A stretch of DNA of 38,759 nucleotides from Thermoplasmata archaeon. Lineage in GTDB: Archaea; Thermoplasmatota; Thermoplasmata; Thermoplasmatales; Thermoplasmataceae. Both the position numbers and the translations under genes were made by a program. The stretch is from the NCBI GenBank assembly GCA_021802055.1, contig JAKAAY010000015.1, positions 1 through 38,759 on the forward strand. Reading direction: 5' to 3'. Positions 1 through 8,563 of the stretch are shown in pieces. Numbering within the stretch: position 1 is the first letter of the stretch; each line of letters starts with the position of its first letter. Under the pieces are notes generated by a model. The model worked only from the letters and a program-made list of their open reading frames with translations. It was not told where the DNA came from and did no database searches.

Positions 1-788
1 ATTCACCATATTTCAGAGTATTTATGGCATAATTGGCTGATTTTACAATGTTTAGGAAAGACATTGTACTATATCGAATGGTTTTGGGAAATCCTCATTA
101 GAATGCAGAATTCAGCTTTGAGCAGGGACTGCTAATAACAGGGAACTTTGATACTTTTCTTTTCGCTTGGCCTGAAGGTCTTTTCTATATCGCAATTCAT
201 TGAGTACTCCTGTACTATTAAATAGTACATCTGTTTCTAAATTGCCCGTTCGGTTATCTGGAATCCTGTCGACCGTCTGCATTGGCTGGGTTTCGTAATA
301 TTGCATGTGAAGCGCGTTGAATTTGCCCTGTGTGGACCTGGAAACCATCTGATTGCTGCGTCCCTTATTCCATTCTAACCGTTGGAGATGGCAGATTAGG
401 CATGCTTGCAACCGCACCTTCAAGAATTCGGGTTATACCGTCTTAGTAAATCTCCTTCCCAATGTTGCATAAGTTTGGCCCAGAAATACAGAGTAATCAA
501 GGCATACTTTGCCTTTTACTTGGAGCCGTAGTCTGCGTGAGAGTCAATGCAGTGCTGTGAATTTCCTTGTATATTTTCCATCGCAAGTATTCCTATAAGT
601 TACTACGGCACATTCATTTACGCCTGCATCATTTGTTTTACTCCAAATCCAAATGACGTGGAGCATCTTCGAGATTAAAAAGGATCTAGTAAATGATCCC
701 AGAAATCTAGAGTGAAGTTGATAACAAGGTATATCATTCCCCTATGTTTGAAAGCTAAAATATCTAATACTTACTTGGCGGTGAAGCA
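1..788. other. Gene-poor left flank, no recognisable gene
   Basis: No gene is recognised here. The minus strand has two coding-like stretches, about 430-555 (reading ...KAKYALITLYFWAKL..., broken by a stop) and 112-423 (a 103-codon frame starting at TTG). I cannot assign either to a family. The sequence is visibly AT-richer than the core of the window. It most likely represents decayed accessory DNA in front of the glycosyltransferase pair. Confidence 0.4.
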
Positions 789-1589
789 ATGACTGTAGGG
801 GCTTATGCATTCGCGATGGATGATTGGAAAGAGATGCAATACCCCCTAGATCTATGGATCAAGCATAACAGTGAGTTGTTCGATAAGCTTTCACTAGTGT
901 TTATTGGGGATAAGCTGAAAATACCAGAGTTACCTGACAACGTTATCTTAACGCATTTGGAAAAGTCCGACTCAAGGGGCTGGGAAATTTATACTAGATA
1001 CAAGCAAATCGCTCAAGATAAACTGGACACTGAATGGAAACTTCTTCTTGATACAGACGAATTTCTCAACAGAAGGATTGAAACTAAGAAACTGGATACC
1101 AGCAAGATTTATGCAATAAAATATCACCATTTATATGGGAACCCGAATACAGAGATTATAGGCGCCTATCCACCCTATTATTGGAGATTTCATTACGGCA
1201 GAAAAAAGGTGATAAATGATGGTGGAAGCATTGAAGGGGACCAGATGAAATACTTTAAACCACATCTTTCATTTGGAATTAGGAGCACTGTTTACCAGTT
1301 ACGGAGAAATGGAATAAGGAGGTTACTTTATGAACCACACTTTGTCGGAGAGGTATGGCATACTAATACTTTGAGAGATCCGCAGGTAATGAAGATGAAA
1401 TGGAGGATACAGATACAGCGAGCTATAGATGAGGGAAGAACTCCAACACTTAACAGGTTTGATAAAAATATTACGGGGGAAGGAGCTTTTTCCTATGATG
1501 ATCTCGCTGCAGCTCCGTACGTCAAATTGGTTAAAGTGACGCCTCCCGCTAAAATATTAGACTATTATGGGAAAGACAAGAAAGTATGA
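789..1589 (+). CDS. Glycosyltransferase, GT2-like (DTDEF type)
   Basis: This 266-residue protein is probably a cytoplasmic or membrane-associated nucleotide-sugar glycosyltransferase. Its best signature is LLLDTDEFLNRR at residues 85-96: a hydrophobic strand ending in a D-x-D-E metal/sugar-nucleotide motif, as in the Glyco_tranf_2_4 / DUF23-type families. It opens with a short strand (VGAYAFAMDD) rather than the usual PAYNE motif. No signal peptide or membrane helix is visible. The ATG at 789 follows a GGTGA-like ribosome-binding site about 6 nt upstream. Its stop overlaps the next start (ATGA), so the two genes are translationally coupled and presumably act on the same glycan. The acceptor cannot be predicted. 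Composition is AT-richer than genes to the right, suggesting a variable glycan island. Confidence 0.7.
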   Translation: MTVGAYAFAMDDWKEMQYPLDLWIKHNSELFDKLSLVFIGDKLKIPELPDNVILTHLEKSDSRGWEIYTRYKQIAQDKLDTEWKLLLDTDEFLNRRIETKKLDTSKIYAIKYHHLYGNPNTEIIGAYPPYYWRFHYGRKKVINDGGSIEGDQMKYFKPHLSFGIRSTVYQLRRNGIRRLLYEPHFVGEVWHTNTLRDPQVMKMKWRIQIQRAIDEGRTPTLNRFDKNITGEGAFSYDDLAAAPYVKLVKVTPPAKILDYYGKDKKV

Positions 1590-2341
1590 AAATAATTTCA
1601 AATCTTAAGGGAAATAAAGTAATAGCAGTCGTTCCGACCGCAGATCACACCCAAGATCGTGTACAACGTCTCCAAAAGGAGCTTAACGCCCATAAAGTAG
1701 ACTCCATTTTGGTAGAGAACTCAGGCCCGACATTTTCTTTTTCCAAGAGCATGAATGCCGGCATAAAAGAATCGTTGAACCATCAGCCTGATTGTGTCAT
1801 CCTAAGTAATGATGACGTATGGGGAATCGAAGGGATCGATGGAATGATAAATTATGTTTTGAGCCATGATAAATGTTATGCTCAACCTTATCTAAACGGG
1901 CGAAAACCTGTCGTTAATGTAACAACAAGTCCTCTGAAGTTGTTTTTTAGTTATACCCTAGCTCGCAAGGCACCCTTTTATGCATACAAGTTTACTCTCG
2001 GCATAATGAAACTGACATCTGGATTTGCTCTGGGTATCCCATCACTAATAGGAAATGGCCTTGTAAGCGTTCAACCGTTCGGAGTGTTCAAAGCAAGCAC
2101 ACTCGAAGATGAGATGTTCGACGAGAACTTTCACATTTACGTGGAAGATGATGAATTTGCTTACCGTCTATCTTTAAAGGGCATTCATGGCCAGACAAAT
2201 CCTTCCTGGAGAATTCGACATGACGGCGGCACTTCACTGGGAAAAGGAATTAGCGAAGATAGAATCCGTCTAGTGGCTTCTGGGGCATCGTATTTCTACA
2301 CCAAACATTTCAAGACAAAGAAGGAGAACAAATATACGTGA
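1586..2341 (+). CDS. Glycosyltransferase family 2
   Basis: A 251-residue GT-A-fold protein of the rhamnosyltransferase-like GT2 branch. Visible motifs are a first beta strand (KVIAVVPTAD), SNDDVWG near residue 75 where the metal-binding D-x-D lies, and VEDDEFAYRLSLKG near residues 190-205, the ED-x-(D/E)-x2-R motif typical of the catalytic-base region in this branch. It overlaps the upstream glycosyltransferase by 4 nt (ATGA), so the pair forms a two-gene unit. Nothing after its stop continues the operon: the next 1.4 kb is decayed DNA. It is likely to add one sugar to a surface glycan or polyprenyl-linked intermediate. Donor and acceptor are unknown. Confidence 0.8.
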   Translation: MKIISNLKGNKVIAVVPTADHTQDRVQRLQKELNAHKVDSILVENSGPTFSFSKSMNAGIKESLNHQPDCVILSNDDVWGIEGIDGMINYVLSHDKCYAQPYLNGRKPVVNVTTSPLKLFFSYTLARKAPFYAYKFTLGIMKLTSGFALGIPSLIGNGLVSVQPFGVFKASTLEDEMFDENFHIYVEDDEFAYRLSLKGIHGQTNPSWRIRHDGGTSLGKGISEDRIRLVASGASYFYTKHFKTKKENKYT

Positions 2342-2445
2342 TTGCTTCTTAATACCGACTACCTTACTGTTCTTTGGATATTTACGATTTCATTATGTAT
2401 AATTGAGCATAGTACTTCTTGTCTTTAATTGCCTGATGCAGGATA

Positions 2446-2640
2446 ATGGGCGTTAATGATGATTCAGGAGAATTAACCGGGTCTGAATGGAAACGCAGGA
2501 ATGGCATGGAACTACTGGAGACAAGCACAAGGCAGACTGCAGTGGCGAAGGATATTGGCATCAACCGAAGGACGGTATGCAAATGAAAGAAGCGCCTCGA
2601 TAGCTAAGAGGATTACAGGAGTTGTAAGAAGAGCGGCAAT
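2446..2640 (+). pseudogene. IS630-like transposase N-terminal fragment
   Basis: A short frame from ATG 2446 reads as the helix-turn-helix head of an IS630-type transposase: WKRRNGMELLETSTRQTAVA, then KDIGINRRTVCK. It then hits TGA at 2584 exactly where the family normally has the Trp of V-x-K-W-K-K-R-L; the following codons KKRLDS resume the motif before a second stop (TAA). One substitution (TGG to TGA) explains the first lesion. The DDE catalytic domain is absent. This is therefore a dead remnant. The family call rests on the N-terminal motif alone. Confidence 0.55.
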
Positions 2641-3755
2641 CACTGAACACATATATCTGGGCTAACAACTCCTTTTTTTCACTTCACTGACCTCTTTGAA
2701 CCATTCTAAAGTCTTAAGAAAGCCACTCTGAATATCTACAAGTGGTTTTCATTTTAGCAAATTGGTAGACAGAGCATTTTTAGCAGCGCGTCTTATAGAA
2801 GTATCTCTTCTTAAAGGATTGAAACTCAACACTGACGCACTTTTCAGTAAGTTTGTATATTATATTAGCAGGATACAGAAATGAGGCCTGAACAACCACA
2901 CCCATATTCACGACGTTTTCACCAAGATTCTTCAGATTCAAAGGTTTACATGCGGCATTCATCCAGTCGCCTATATACAGATATTACCCTCTCTGTGTTC
3001 GGTCCGTAAATTGATATGTATTCCCCACTCTGGACCTGTGGTGTAAATCTGAGGAGTACTCTCGCCCTAAGAAACCATCTTCTCCTTTCCTGGGAACGTA
3101 GACATTAAACGGTCATCAAGGACAACTCACGATGATAAGCCATTACGAACGCTTTTGAAATTCGCCTTCCTGCGTTGTTGCAACCACTTACTCTGTTTGG
3201 ATTCATGTATCCAGCCTATGTCTCAGAAGTCGGAAGTATTTGTTCTTCACTGTGCATTTCAGACGATGTGATACATAGAAAAATCGCCTTTGAGGCTCTG
3301 GCAATGTCCCACATACGCCTGGTTCCAAGCGAACTTGATAGAAGCATATCACAAGGGGTCAGGATATAGCCTTCCAAGGAAGGCATGCTGCAATATGTGC
3401 TACAAGGTAGAATTTCTCGTCTGTAGTAGAGAATTCAACGTTTCTCTTGATTACTGCAACTTCCTTGGGTAAGCAGGAGTGTACTGATGTTGAGAAATTG
3501 TCAACAAAAGTTACCTCCACATCTCCCTAGCGCCTTTTCTGCAATGAAACTGCCCAAGAAACAGTTTCCGCCCAAAATGATCATTCTTTCCATTTACAGC
3601 TTGGATGCCGGATGGATATTTTATGTTTTGAGAGGTTAAATCACGATACATAAGAGGTGAATTCGCCCATAACACAAAATCAGGAGACGACGGATTCGGT
3701 TTCAAGTGCCTTTAGGAGCTAAGCTCTATATATTGAACAATCTTTACATAAATGC
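2641..3755. other. Decayed, gene-poor stretch
   Basis: About 1.1 kb without a convincing gene. The minus strand keeps several coding-like pieces in changing frames: about 3370-3530 (reading ...KEVAVIKRNVEFSTTDEKFY...), about 2990-3060 (...PEWGIHINLRTEHREG...) and 2780-2962. They are separated by stops and frame changes. This pattern fits an old gene, possibly a transposase, dying on the minus strand, but I cannot name its family. No RNA gene or ordered repeat is visible. Confidence 0.35.
3723..3735 (+). promoter_or_regulatory. TATA-like box of the 3771 glycosyltransferase
   Basis: The sequence CTCTATATATTG sits about 40 nt before ATG 3771. Archaeal transcription normally starts about 25 nt after the TATA centre, which would place the start near 3753-3757 and give a short leader. 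This supports ATG 3771 over the upstream TTG at 3756. Confidence 0.4.
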
Positions 3756-3770
3756 TTGTTTCCTTCTTCA

Positions 3771-4601
3771 ATGAATCAGATTACCGCGCTCGAGACCGGG
3801 AAAATCCGTGACGTTGAGTCAGAAGAAGGAAGATTACATGGGTTCATGCACACAGTTAGCTTTGTGGTGCCTGCCTACAATGAGGAAAAGAGGATCGAGG
3901 CAGTCCTGGAAGACCTGTGCAGGTTGATTTCATTGAGAGAAATGAATTGCGAAGTCATCGTATCCATAGACGGGACAGATGGGACGCAGAAAATTGTTGA
4001 AGAGTTGGCCGACCAATATCCCTTTATCAGTATCGCACGATCTGTCAACAGATCGGGAAAGGGATCTGCCGTAAGGAGGGTTTCTGAACAGGTCTCAAAA
4101 GATTTCACGTTCCTAATGGACGCTGATGGCGCCGTAACCGCTGATCAGTTTCTCTCCCTGCTTGAACTGACCTCACGGTATGATGTAGTGATTGCCGATC
4201 GCTACTCGAAAAGGTTCAACAACATACCTCTTCTCAGGAGAATAATCAGCAAAGGCTTCAACCTTCTTGTTCAGGCTTCGCTTGGCATTAGGGTCAGGGA
4301 TACCCAGTCCGGTTACAAAATTATACGGACGGATCTCTTCAAGAAGGCCATGCGCAGAGTTGGAGTCACTAACACCTTCTTTGACATTTCACTCCTGTTC
4401 CATCTAAAACGATCAGGAGCCAGGATCGTAGAGTGCCCTGTGTTGTATACGCACCACCCTGATTCCAAATTCTCGCCCTTTGGCGAAATCATAGGTCAGG
4501 GGGTTTCCCTCCTTGCATTTCTCGTTAGGCATTCGCGTTTTTCTAATTCAATACCTGATATCTTCGTGATCTTTTACAGGAAAATATTCAAGTGGATTTA
4601 G
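3771..4601 (+). CDS. GT2 glycosyltransferase, dolichyl-phosphate glucosyltransferase-like
   Basis: A 276-residue GT2 enzyme that probably transfers a sugar from a nucleotide donor onto a polyprenyl phosphate at the inner face of the membrane. Visible motifs are SFVVPAYNEEKRIE (residues 30-43), VIVSIDGTDGT (62-72), GKGSAVRR (97-104), FLMDADGA with the D-x-D (114-121) and the distal RDTQSGYK loop. These match the dolichyl-phosphate beta-glucosyltransferase/mannosyltransferase branch. There is no clear C-terminal membrane helix. ATG 3771 was chosen over TTG 3756; an internal ATG at 3846 would start right at the conserved core and cannot be excluded. The gene stands alone between decayed DNA and the PadR operon. 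Confidence 0.8.
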   Translation: MNQITALETGKIRDVESEEGRLHGFMHTVSFVVPAYNEEKRIEAVLEDLCRLISLREMNCEVIVSIDGTDGTQKIVEELADQYPFISIARSVNRSGKGSAVRRVSEQVSKDFTFLMDADGAVTADQFLSLLELTSRYDVVIADRYSKRFNNIPLLRRIISKGFNLLVQASLGIRVRDTQSGYKIIRTDLFKKAMRRVGVTNTFFDISLLFHLKRSGARIVECPVLYTHHPDSKFSPFGEIIGQGVSLLAFLVRHSRFSNSIPDIFVIFYRKIFKWI

Positions 4602-4653
4602 CCTTCTGCCCTGGACACCGCTGCGAATTGAGTGCGTGGGTTCCATAATCACT

Positions 4654-4692
4654 TTCGGGCAAAAAATCAACATAAGGCGCCTTTAACCCGAA
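4654..4692. promoter_or_regulatory. Inverted repeats upstream of the PadR/ABC operon
   Basis: TTCGGG (4654-4659) pairs with CCCGAA (4687-4692) across 27 nt. Inside lies the 10-bp palindrome AAGGCGCCTT (4674-4683). They sit just before the presumed TATA box AAATATC (4691-4697), so they could bind a regulator next to the BRE/TATA, or terminate the upstream glycosyltransferase transcript. Role inferred only. Confidence 0.35.
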
Positions 4693-4716
4693 ATATCATC
4701 CTTAAGTAGTTGAATC

Positions 4717-4734
4717 CGATATCGAATCCGATAT
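4717..4734. promoter_or_regulatory. Palindromic operator candidate at the padR start
   Basis: ATATCG (4719-4724) and CGATAT (4729-4734) form a perfect 6-bp inverted repeat with a 4-nt spacer, overlapping the ATG at 4733. The left half is itself within the palindrome CGATATCG (4717-4724), and the unit GAATCCGATAT occurs twice in tandem. With the TATA-like box AAATATC at 4691-4697, the transcript start falls inside this element. A dimeric winged-helix regulator such as PadR bound here would block initiation. Autoregulation is an inference from position. Confidence 0.5.
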
Positions 4735-5215
4735 GTTTGAACGTTTAGATGAAAAGGAGACTGGGAGTTTTGAAGCACGCCGCATGTGGTCAGACGACCC
4801 ATCAAGGGCATTCAGGCGTTATGGTGGAATGAAATTTTACGTGCTCTGGCTCCTCAGGTCAAAGAACATGAAAGGATCAGAGATAATCAACGAGATAGAA
4901 TCCCAGACCTTGGGATGGTGGAGGCCCAGCCCGGGAACCATTTACCCCCTTCTCTCCAACCTGGAAAAAGAAGGACTCATCCAAAGGGATCAGGTCCTTC
5001 GCTATTCATTGACCGAGAAAGCAAAGTCCGAGTTTTTTCCCAAGAACCAAGGTTCTCAGGATGATATTCCTAAGTCAACAATTGCCAGAACAGTTAAGGA
5101 TCTTGATGCTTGCGTCACGCTCCTTGAAGACGAAGTGGATCATATTGCAGGGTTCAGGGATCAAATCATTGACGTGTCCAGAAGACTGGAAAGACTTCTT
5201 GGGAGGGAACAATAG
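4733..5215 (+). CDS. PadR-family transcriptional regulator
   Basis: A 160-residue DNA-binding protein. After a charged N-terminal tail, residues about 25-90 form the PadR winged helix: FYVLWLLRSKNMKGSEIINE, then the signature WWRPSPGTIYPLLSNLEKEG of helix 3 and the wing start, then IQRDQVLRYSLTEKAK. The C-terminal part (about 110-160) is predicted helical and would make the dimer. The stop TAG shares its last base with the GTG start of the ABC ATPase, so the genes are one transcript. PadR regulators commonly repress an adjacent export system and are relieved by the exported compound. The palindrome over its own start fits autorepression. The mRNA is probably leaderless. Confidence 0.85.
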   Translation: MFERLDEKETGSFEARRMWSDDPSRAFRRYGGMKFYVLWLLRSKNMKGSEIINEIESQTLGWWRPSPGTIYPLLSNLEKEGLIQRDQVLRYSLTEKAKSEFFPKNQGSQDDIPKSTIARTVKDLDACVTLLEDEVDHIAGFRDQIIDVSRRLERLLGREQ

Positions 5216-6210
5216 TGGAGCCCATAATTAAGGTTGAGAACCTGACTAAAATTTACAAGGGCGGTGTTAGGGCCGTAGATTCAATTAGTTTCGAGATCAA
5301 TGAGGGGGAGGTCTATGGACTCCTTGGTCCCAACGGTGCTGGAAAGACCACCACGATTAACATGCTTACGACCAGGCTGTCTCCCACATCGGGCAATGCA
5401 ATGATATCGGGTCATGACATAATCAGACACTCCCTTGACATCCGCAAAATGATTGGAGTGGTACCTCAGGATCTTACGGCCGATGAAGATCTCAGTGGAA
5501 TGGAGAACCTGCTCATGGTGGCAAGTTTCTACGACATTCCCCGGTCTATTGCTATTGAGAGAAGCAAGCGTCTCCTGGAGATGGTCGATCTCCTAGAGGC
5601 TTCTATGCGGCAGGTCAGGCAGTACTCAGGAGGTATGAGGAAGAGACTGGAACTCATTATAGGGCTGATAAACGAGCCAAGGGTCCTTTTCCTGGATGAG
5701 CCGACTCTGGGTCTGGATGTGCAGACAAGAACCACGATGTGGGATTACATCAAGGATCTCAGGAAAAATTACGGCATGACCATCATTCTCACAAGCCACT
5801 ATCTCGAGGAGATCGATGCCCTCGCTGATCGTGTCTCCATTGTGGATCATGGCAAGATACTCATTACTGGAACACCCACTGAGCTCAAGGCCTCCCTAAA
5901 GGGAGATATAATCTCCTTTGGCTTCAGGTCCGCTTCGGACTCGCAGGCAGTGCTGGAATATCCTAAGGGGCTTGACGTTATCAGTTCAGCGGATGGAATG
6001 GTTAAGGTGCGGGTTGAAAACGCAGACGAGTCCCTGCCGGAGCTTATGTCATTCCTTTTCCAGCGCGGGATTAAGCTCCACACACTTTCAGTGCAGAAAC
6101 CCTCGCTTGATGAAGTCTTCCTGCAGTACACCGGCAGAAGCCTGAGGGAAGAAGGCCCCGCAGACCGAATGAAGGTGATGATGAACATGAGGAGAGTGAG
6201 GAGAACATGA
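5215..6210 (+). CDS. ABC transporter ATP-binding protein (ABC-2 exporter type)
   Basis: A 331-residue ATPase that powers the permease encoded next. All catalytic elements are present: Walker A GPNGAGKT (residues 38-45), Q-loop Gln in VVPQD (85), signature YSGGM (137-141), Walker B VLFLDEP (157-163) and the switch His of TSHY (195). Residues about 225-310 form the C-terminal accessory domain seen in DrrA/CcmA-like daunorubicin-type exporters. It starts at GTG 5215, overlapping the padR stop by one base, and ends overlapping the permease start by 4 nt (ATGA). The substrate is probably a drug, lipid or other hydrophobic compound; this cannot be specified from sequence. Confidence 0.92.
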   Translation: MEPIIKVENLTKIYKGGVRAVDSISFEINEGEVYGLLGPNGAGKTTTINMLTTRLSPTSGNAMISGHDIIRHSLDIRKMIGVVPQDLTADEDLSGMENLLMVASFYDIPRSIAIERSKRLLEMVDLLEASMRQVRQYSGGMRKRLELIIGLINEPRVLFLDEPTLGLDVQTRTTMWDYIKDLRKNYGMTIILTSHYLEEIDALADRVSIVDHGKILITGTPTELKASLKGDIISFGFRSASDSQAVLEYPKGLDVISSADGMVKVRVENADESLPELMSFLFQRGIKLHTLSVQKPSLDEVFLQYTGRSLREEGPADRMKVMMNMRRVRRT

Positions 6211-7016
6211 GCGGGCTCCTCCCGCTTATGAAGCGGGACCTGAAGAAATGGTACAGAAATCCTGTATTTCTGCTCACAGGGCTGATTCAGCCATTTTTCT
6301 GGATCGCACTTTTCGGTAGTGCCATGGATATCACCCGGCTCGCAGGACCGGGATTCAACACAGGCATCATCCTCCAGGGGGCTGCAAACTACATAACGTT
6401 CATCGTTGGCGGAGTTCTTACCATAACTGCCCTTTTCACGGGAATGTTTACAGGAACCAATATCATCTTTGACCGCAGGCTGGGGCCCATGGGCCGTTTC
6501 CTATCCTCCCCCATCGCAAGAAGTTCGATCGTATTCTCCAAGATATTCTCTTCTGTCATAAGGATCCTTATCCAGGCGGGCATACTTGTTCTCGCAGCTG
6601 CCATCATACCCAATGGACTGGTATTTCCAGGTGGCTTTGGTCTCGTTGACGTTCTCGTGATCCTGACGGCAATAATTCTTATTGCGCTGATCTTCTCATC
6701 GCTCTTCAGCGTGATTGCCATAAGGATGAGAGAGATGAACACCATCTTCGGCATCGTTAACCTGATCAACCTTCCGCTGCTCTTTGTGAGTTATGCCATG
6801 TTCCCGAAGGACTTCATGGCATCCTGGTTGAGCAACATTGCAGCATACAACCCGGTTTCATGGTCTGCAGAATCCATCAGGATGGTTATCATAAACGGAT
6901 CGCTCACTGCTTCACAGTGGTCAAGCCTTGGGCTCTGGCTTGGAGCGCTGGCCCTGCTTGCGGGATTAATGATTGTGATCACATACATCATGGCCGAGAA
7001 GGAGATCCGGGACTGA
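6207..7016 (+). CDS. ABC-2 type transporter permease
   Basis: A 269-residue integral membrane protein with about six hydrophobic helices: one near residues 20-40, then about 56-78, 105-128, 138-165, 178-195 and 237-258. The loop GPMGRFLSSPIARSSIVFSK between helices 2 and 3 is the conserved cytoplasmic coupling region of DrrB-type ABC-2 permeases. It overlaps the ATPase gene by 4 nt and is the last gene of the padR operon. It would dimerise and form the export channel with two copies of the ATPase. It ends just before a convergent inverted repeat. Confidence 0.9.
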   Translation: MSGLLPLMKRDLKKWYRNPVFLLTGLIQPFFWIALFGSAMDITRLAGPGFNTGIILQGAANYITFIVGGVLTITALFTGMFTGTNIIFDRRLGPMGRFLSSPIARSSIVFSKIFSSVIRILIQAGILVLAAAIIPNGLVFPGGFGLVDVLVILTAIILIALIFSSLFSVIAIRMREMNTIFGIVNLINLPLLFVSYAMFPKDFMASWLSNIAAYNPVSWSAESIRMVIINGSLTASQWSSLGLWLGALALLAGLMIVITYIMAEKEIRD

Positions 7017-7017
7017 T

Positions 7018-7046
7018 CTCCTTTCTATCCGGGTTGACGAAAGGAG
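7018..7046. terminator. Inverted repeat between convergent genes
   Basis: CTCCTTTC (7018-7025) and GAAAGGAG (7039-7046) form a perfect 8-bp stem with a 13-nt loop between the ABC permease stop (7016) and the AMMECR1 stop (7050). Position suggests a bidirectional terminator or mRNA 3'-end hairpin. There is no long T-run on either side, so the role is tentative. Confidence 0.4.
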
Positions 7047-7049
7047 GAC

Positions 7050-7631
7050 TCAAGCACTTGAAGATTCACTTATAACCCTGGCAGAAAACTTGTAGACTTC
7101 CACGTTTCCAGAAAAGACTTGCTCGGGATCAATACCGGCCTTGTGAGCAGTCTCGATGATAAATTCCTCTGCATCGAGGCCGTTCTCCGTAGCCACCTGC
7201 GGTAAGAGGAGGCCAGACCTGATTCCATCTGTCATGTACAACCCTTCTTTGCCCAGGGAGAAGTGTCCTTGAGACTTTCCGGGCAGCAGATCGAGTTTTT
7301 CCAGTTTACCAAGCAGCGTAAGTTCAATGCTCAGTTCTGAGACTTCTCCCCCCTTCACAGGAGGAAATCTTGGATCGTCTGTTACGCTCAGAATTGCTGA
7401 CTCCTTCACCGCTTCCCAGAGTGGATATAGGGGCGATACAAAGCCTATGCATCCTCTGAGCATCCCGCCATTTCTCACCGTTGTGAAAACGCCCATTTTT
7501 TCCGAGTACCTTTTCTTTATGGCTTCAGGAACCTCAAAATTCTGTCCCTTTGCTCCGTTTTTAATGGAATTCCTTGCAATAGCCAGAAGTTCAATTTCCA
7601 TAGTATCGTTATCTTGAGATTTGGATGCCAA
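7050..7631 (-). CDS. AMMECR1 family protein (AmmeMemoRadiSam system protein A)
   Basis: A 193-residue cytoplasmic protein of the AMMECR1 family, whose exact biochemical role is unknown. It shows the family hallmark GMLRGCIGF (about residues 57-65), FTTVRNGG before it, then VTDDPRFPPV and LSIELTLLG, and a C-terminal EVYKF strand; length is typical. The start is TTG at 7631, about 24 nt from a TATA-like CAATATATG on the minus strand, consistent with a leaderless transcript; ATG 7601 is an alternative. It is divergent from the MEMO gene with only 39 bp between them. With MEMO and the radical SAM gene it forms a recurrent genomic trio. Confidence 0.92.
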   Translation of the reverse strand: MASKSQDNDTMEIELLAIARNSIKNGAKGQNFEVPEAIKKRYSEKMGVFTTVRNGGMLRGCIGFVSPLYPLWEAVKESAILSVTDDPRFPPVKGGEVSELSIELTLLGKLEKLDLLPGKSQGHFSLGKEGLYMTDGIRSGLLLPQVATENGLDAEEFIIETAHKAGIDPEQVFSGNVEVYKFSARVISESSSA

Positions 7632-7670
7632 TGCTCAACAATTTAAACTGCATATATTGTATTTGCCATC
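7632..7670. promoter_or_regulatory. Compact divergent promoter, AMMECR1 / MEMO
   Basis: Only 39 bp separate the two start codons. TTTAAA (7642-7647) lies about 26 nt before the MEMO ATG, and CATATATTG (7651-7659), read on the other strand, lies about 24 nt before the AMMECR1 TTG. Both mRNAs would be leaderless and the two TATA boxes lie side by side, so the genes are probably co-regulated. This is inferred from spacing. Confidence 0.5.
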
Positions 7671-8495
7671 ATGGGAAGGCAGAATATTCGAAAGCCATGT
7701 GTTTCAGGAACCTTCTACCCGTCCAGTCGGGATGACCTTGTATCTTTCTTACGGAAGCTCGACATGCAGCAGAATATTCAACCTGAACCGCCAGTTACTC
7801 CTGTTGCAGTTCTGGTTCCACACGCCGGGTATATTTACTCGGGCAGGACGGCCATGGTCGCATACCGGCAGTTGAGAAACAGCACGTCGAGAACGTTCGT
7901 TATCGCAGGGCCAGATCATTACGGAACCACGAACATGGTTTCCATTCAGTCCTCCGGAAAATGGGAGACTCCACTGGGGAATGCGAAAATAAATCAGAAC
8001 ACCGCTTTGGAGATTCTCAGGTCCTCAGATAACGTAGTGGAATATGAGCCTGCCCACAGAATGGAGCATTCAATCGAGGTTCAGCTGCCGTTCCTCCAGT
8101 ACCTGTTTGGCGAAGAGTTCACTTTTGTCCCGCTCTCTCTGGGCAGTCAGACCATGGAGTCAATGATGATTCTTTTTAGATCTCTTGCCTCTTTAAATGA
8201 GCCATTCACGCTTATTGCAAGCTCAGACCTGGATCACTATGAAAGCGATTCTGTGGTCAGGGAAAAGGATATGGAACTGATTGGCACGGTAATAAACCTG
8301 GAAATAGAGAGGTTTTATGAAACCGTCCTGACCAGGGATATAAGCGCCTGTGGTTATGGTTCCATAGCACTTTTGATGATGTATGCAAAATCGCTGGGGC
8401 TTAAGATTAAACTGCTGGACCATACCACATCTGCTGAGGCCAGTGGAGACTTTTCCAGGGTTGTGGGATACGCCTCGATGCTTGCTTCCAGATAA
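7671..8495 (+). CDS. MEMO1 family protein (AmmeMemoRadiSam system protein B)
   Basis: A 274-residue protein of the MEMO family, structurally related to non-heme-iron class III dioxygenases. The conserved metal-pocket region is visible: VPHAGYIYSGRTA (about 44-56), AGPDHYGT, HRMEHSIEVQLPFLQYLF (about 124-141) and SSDLDHYES (about 183-191). Length and order match archaeal homologues. ATG 7671 lies about 26 nt after TTTAAA, giving a leaderless mRNA. The radical SAM gene follows on the same strand, so the two are probably cotranscribed. Enzymatic activity is not established for the archaeal family; human MEMO1 has been linked to copper and redox metabolism. Confidence 0.92.
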   Translation: MGRQNIRKPCVSGTFYPSSRDDLVSFLRKLDMQQNIQPEPPVTPVAVLVPHAGYIYSGRTAMVAYRQLRNSTSRTFVIAGPDHYGTTNMVSIQSSGKWETPLGNAKINQNTALEILRSSDNVVEYEPAHRMEHSIEVQLPFLQYLFGEEFTFVPLSLGSQTMESMMILFRSLASLNEPFTLIASSDLDHYESDSVVREKDMELIGTVINLEIERFYETVLTRDISACGYGSIALLMMYAKSLGLKIKLLDHTTSAEASGDFSRVVGYASMLASR

Positions 8496-8563
8496 AAAAA
8501 CCTGTGATCTCGCGACAGGCAAAAGTTATGCGCACGATTGTCCTGCTATACTGTGGGATAAAA

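Noticed and set aside
112-423. 103-codon minus-strand frame as a gene
   Set aside because: TTG start directly after a stop, no family resemblance, surrounded by broken frames. Kept only as part of the flank description.
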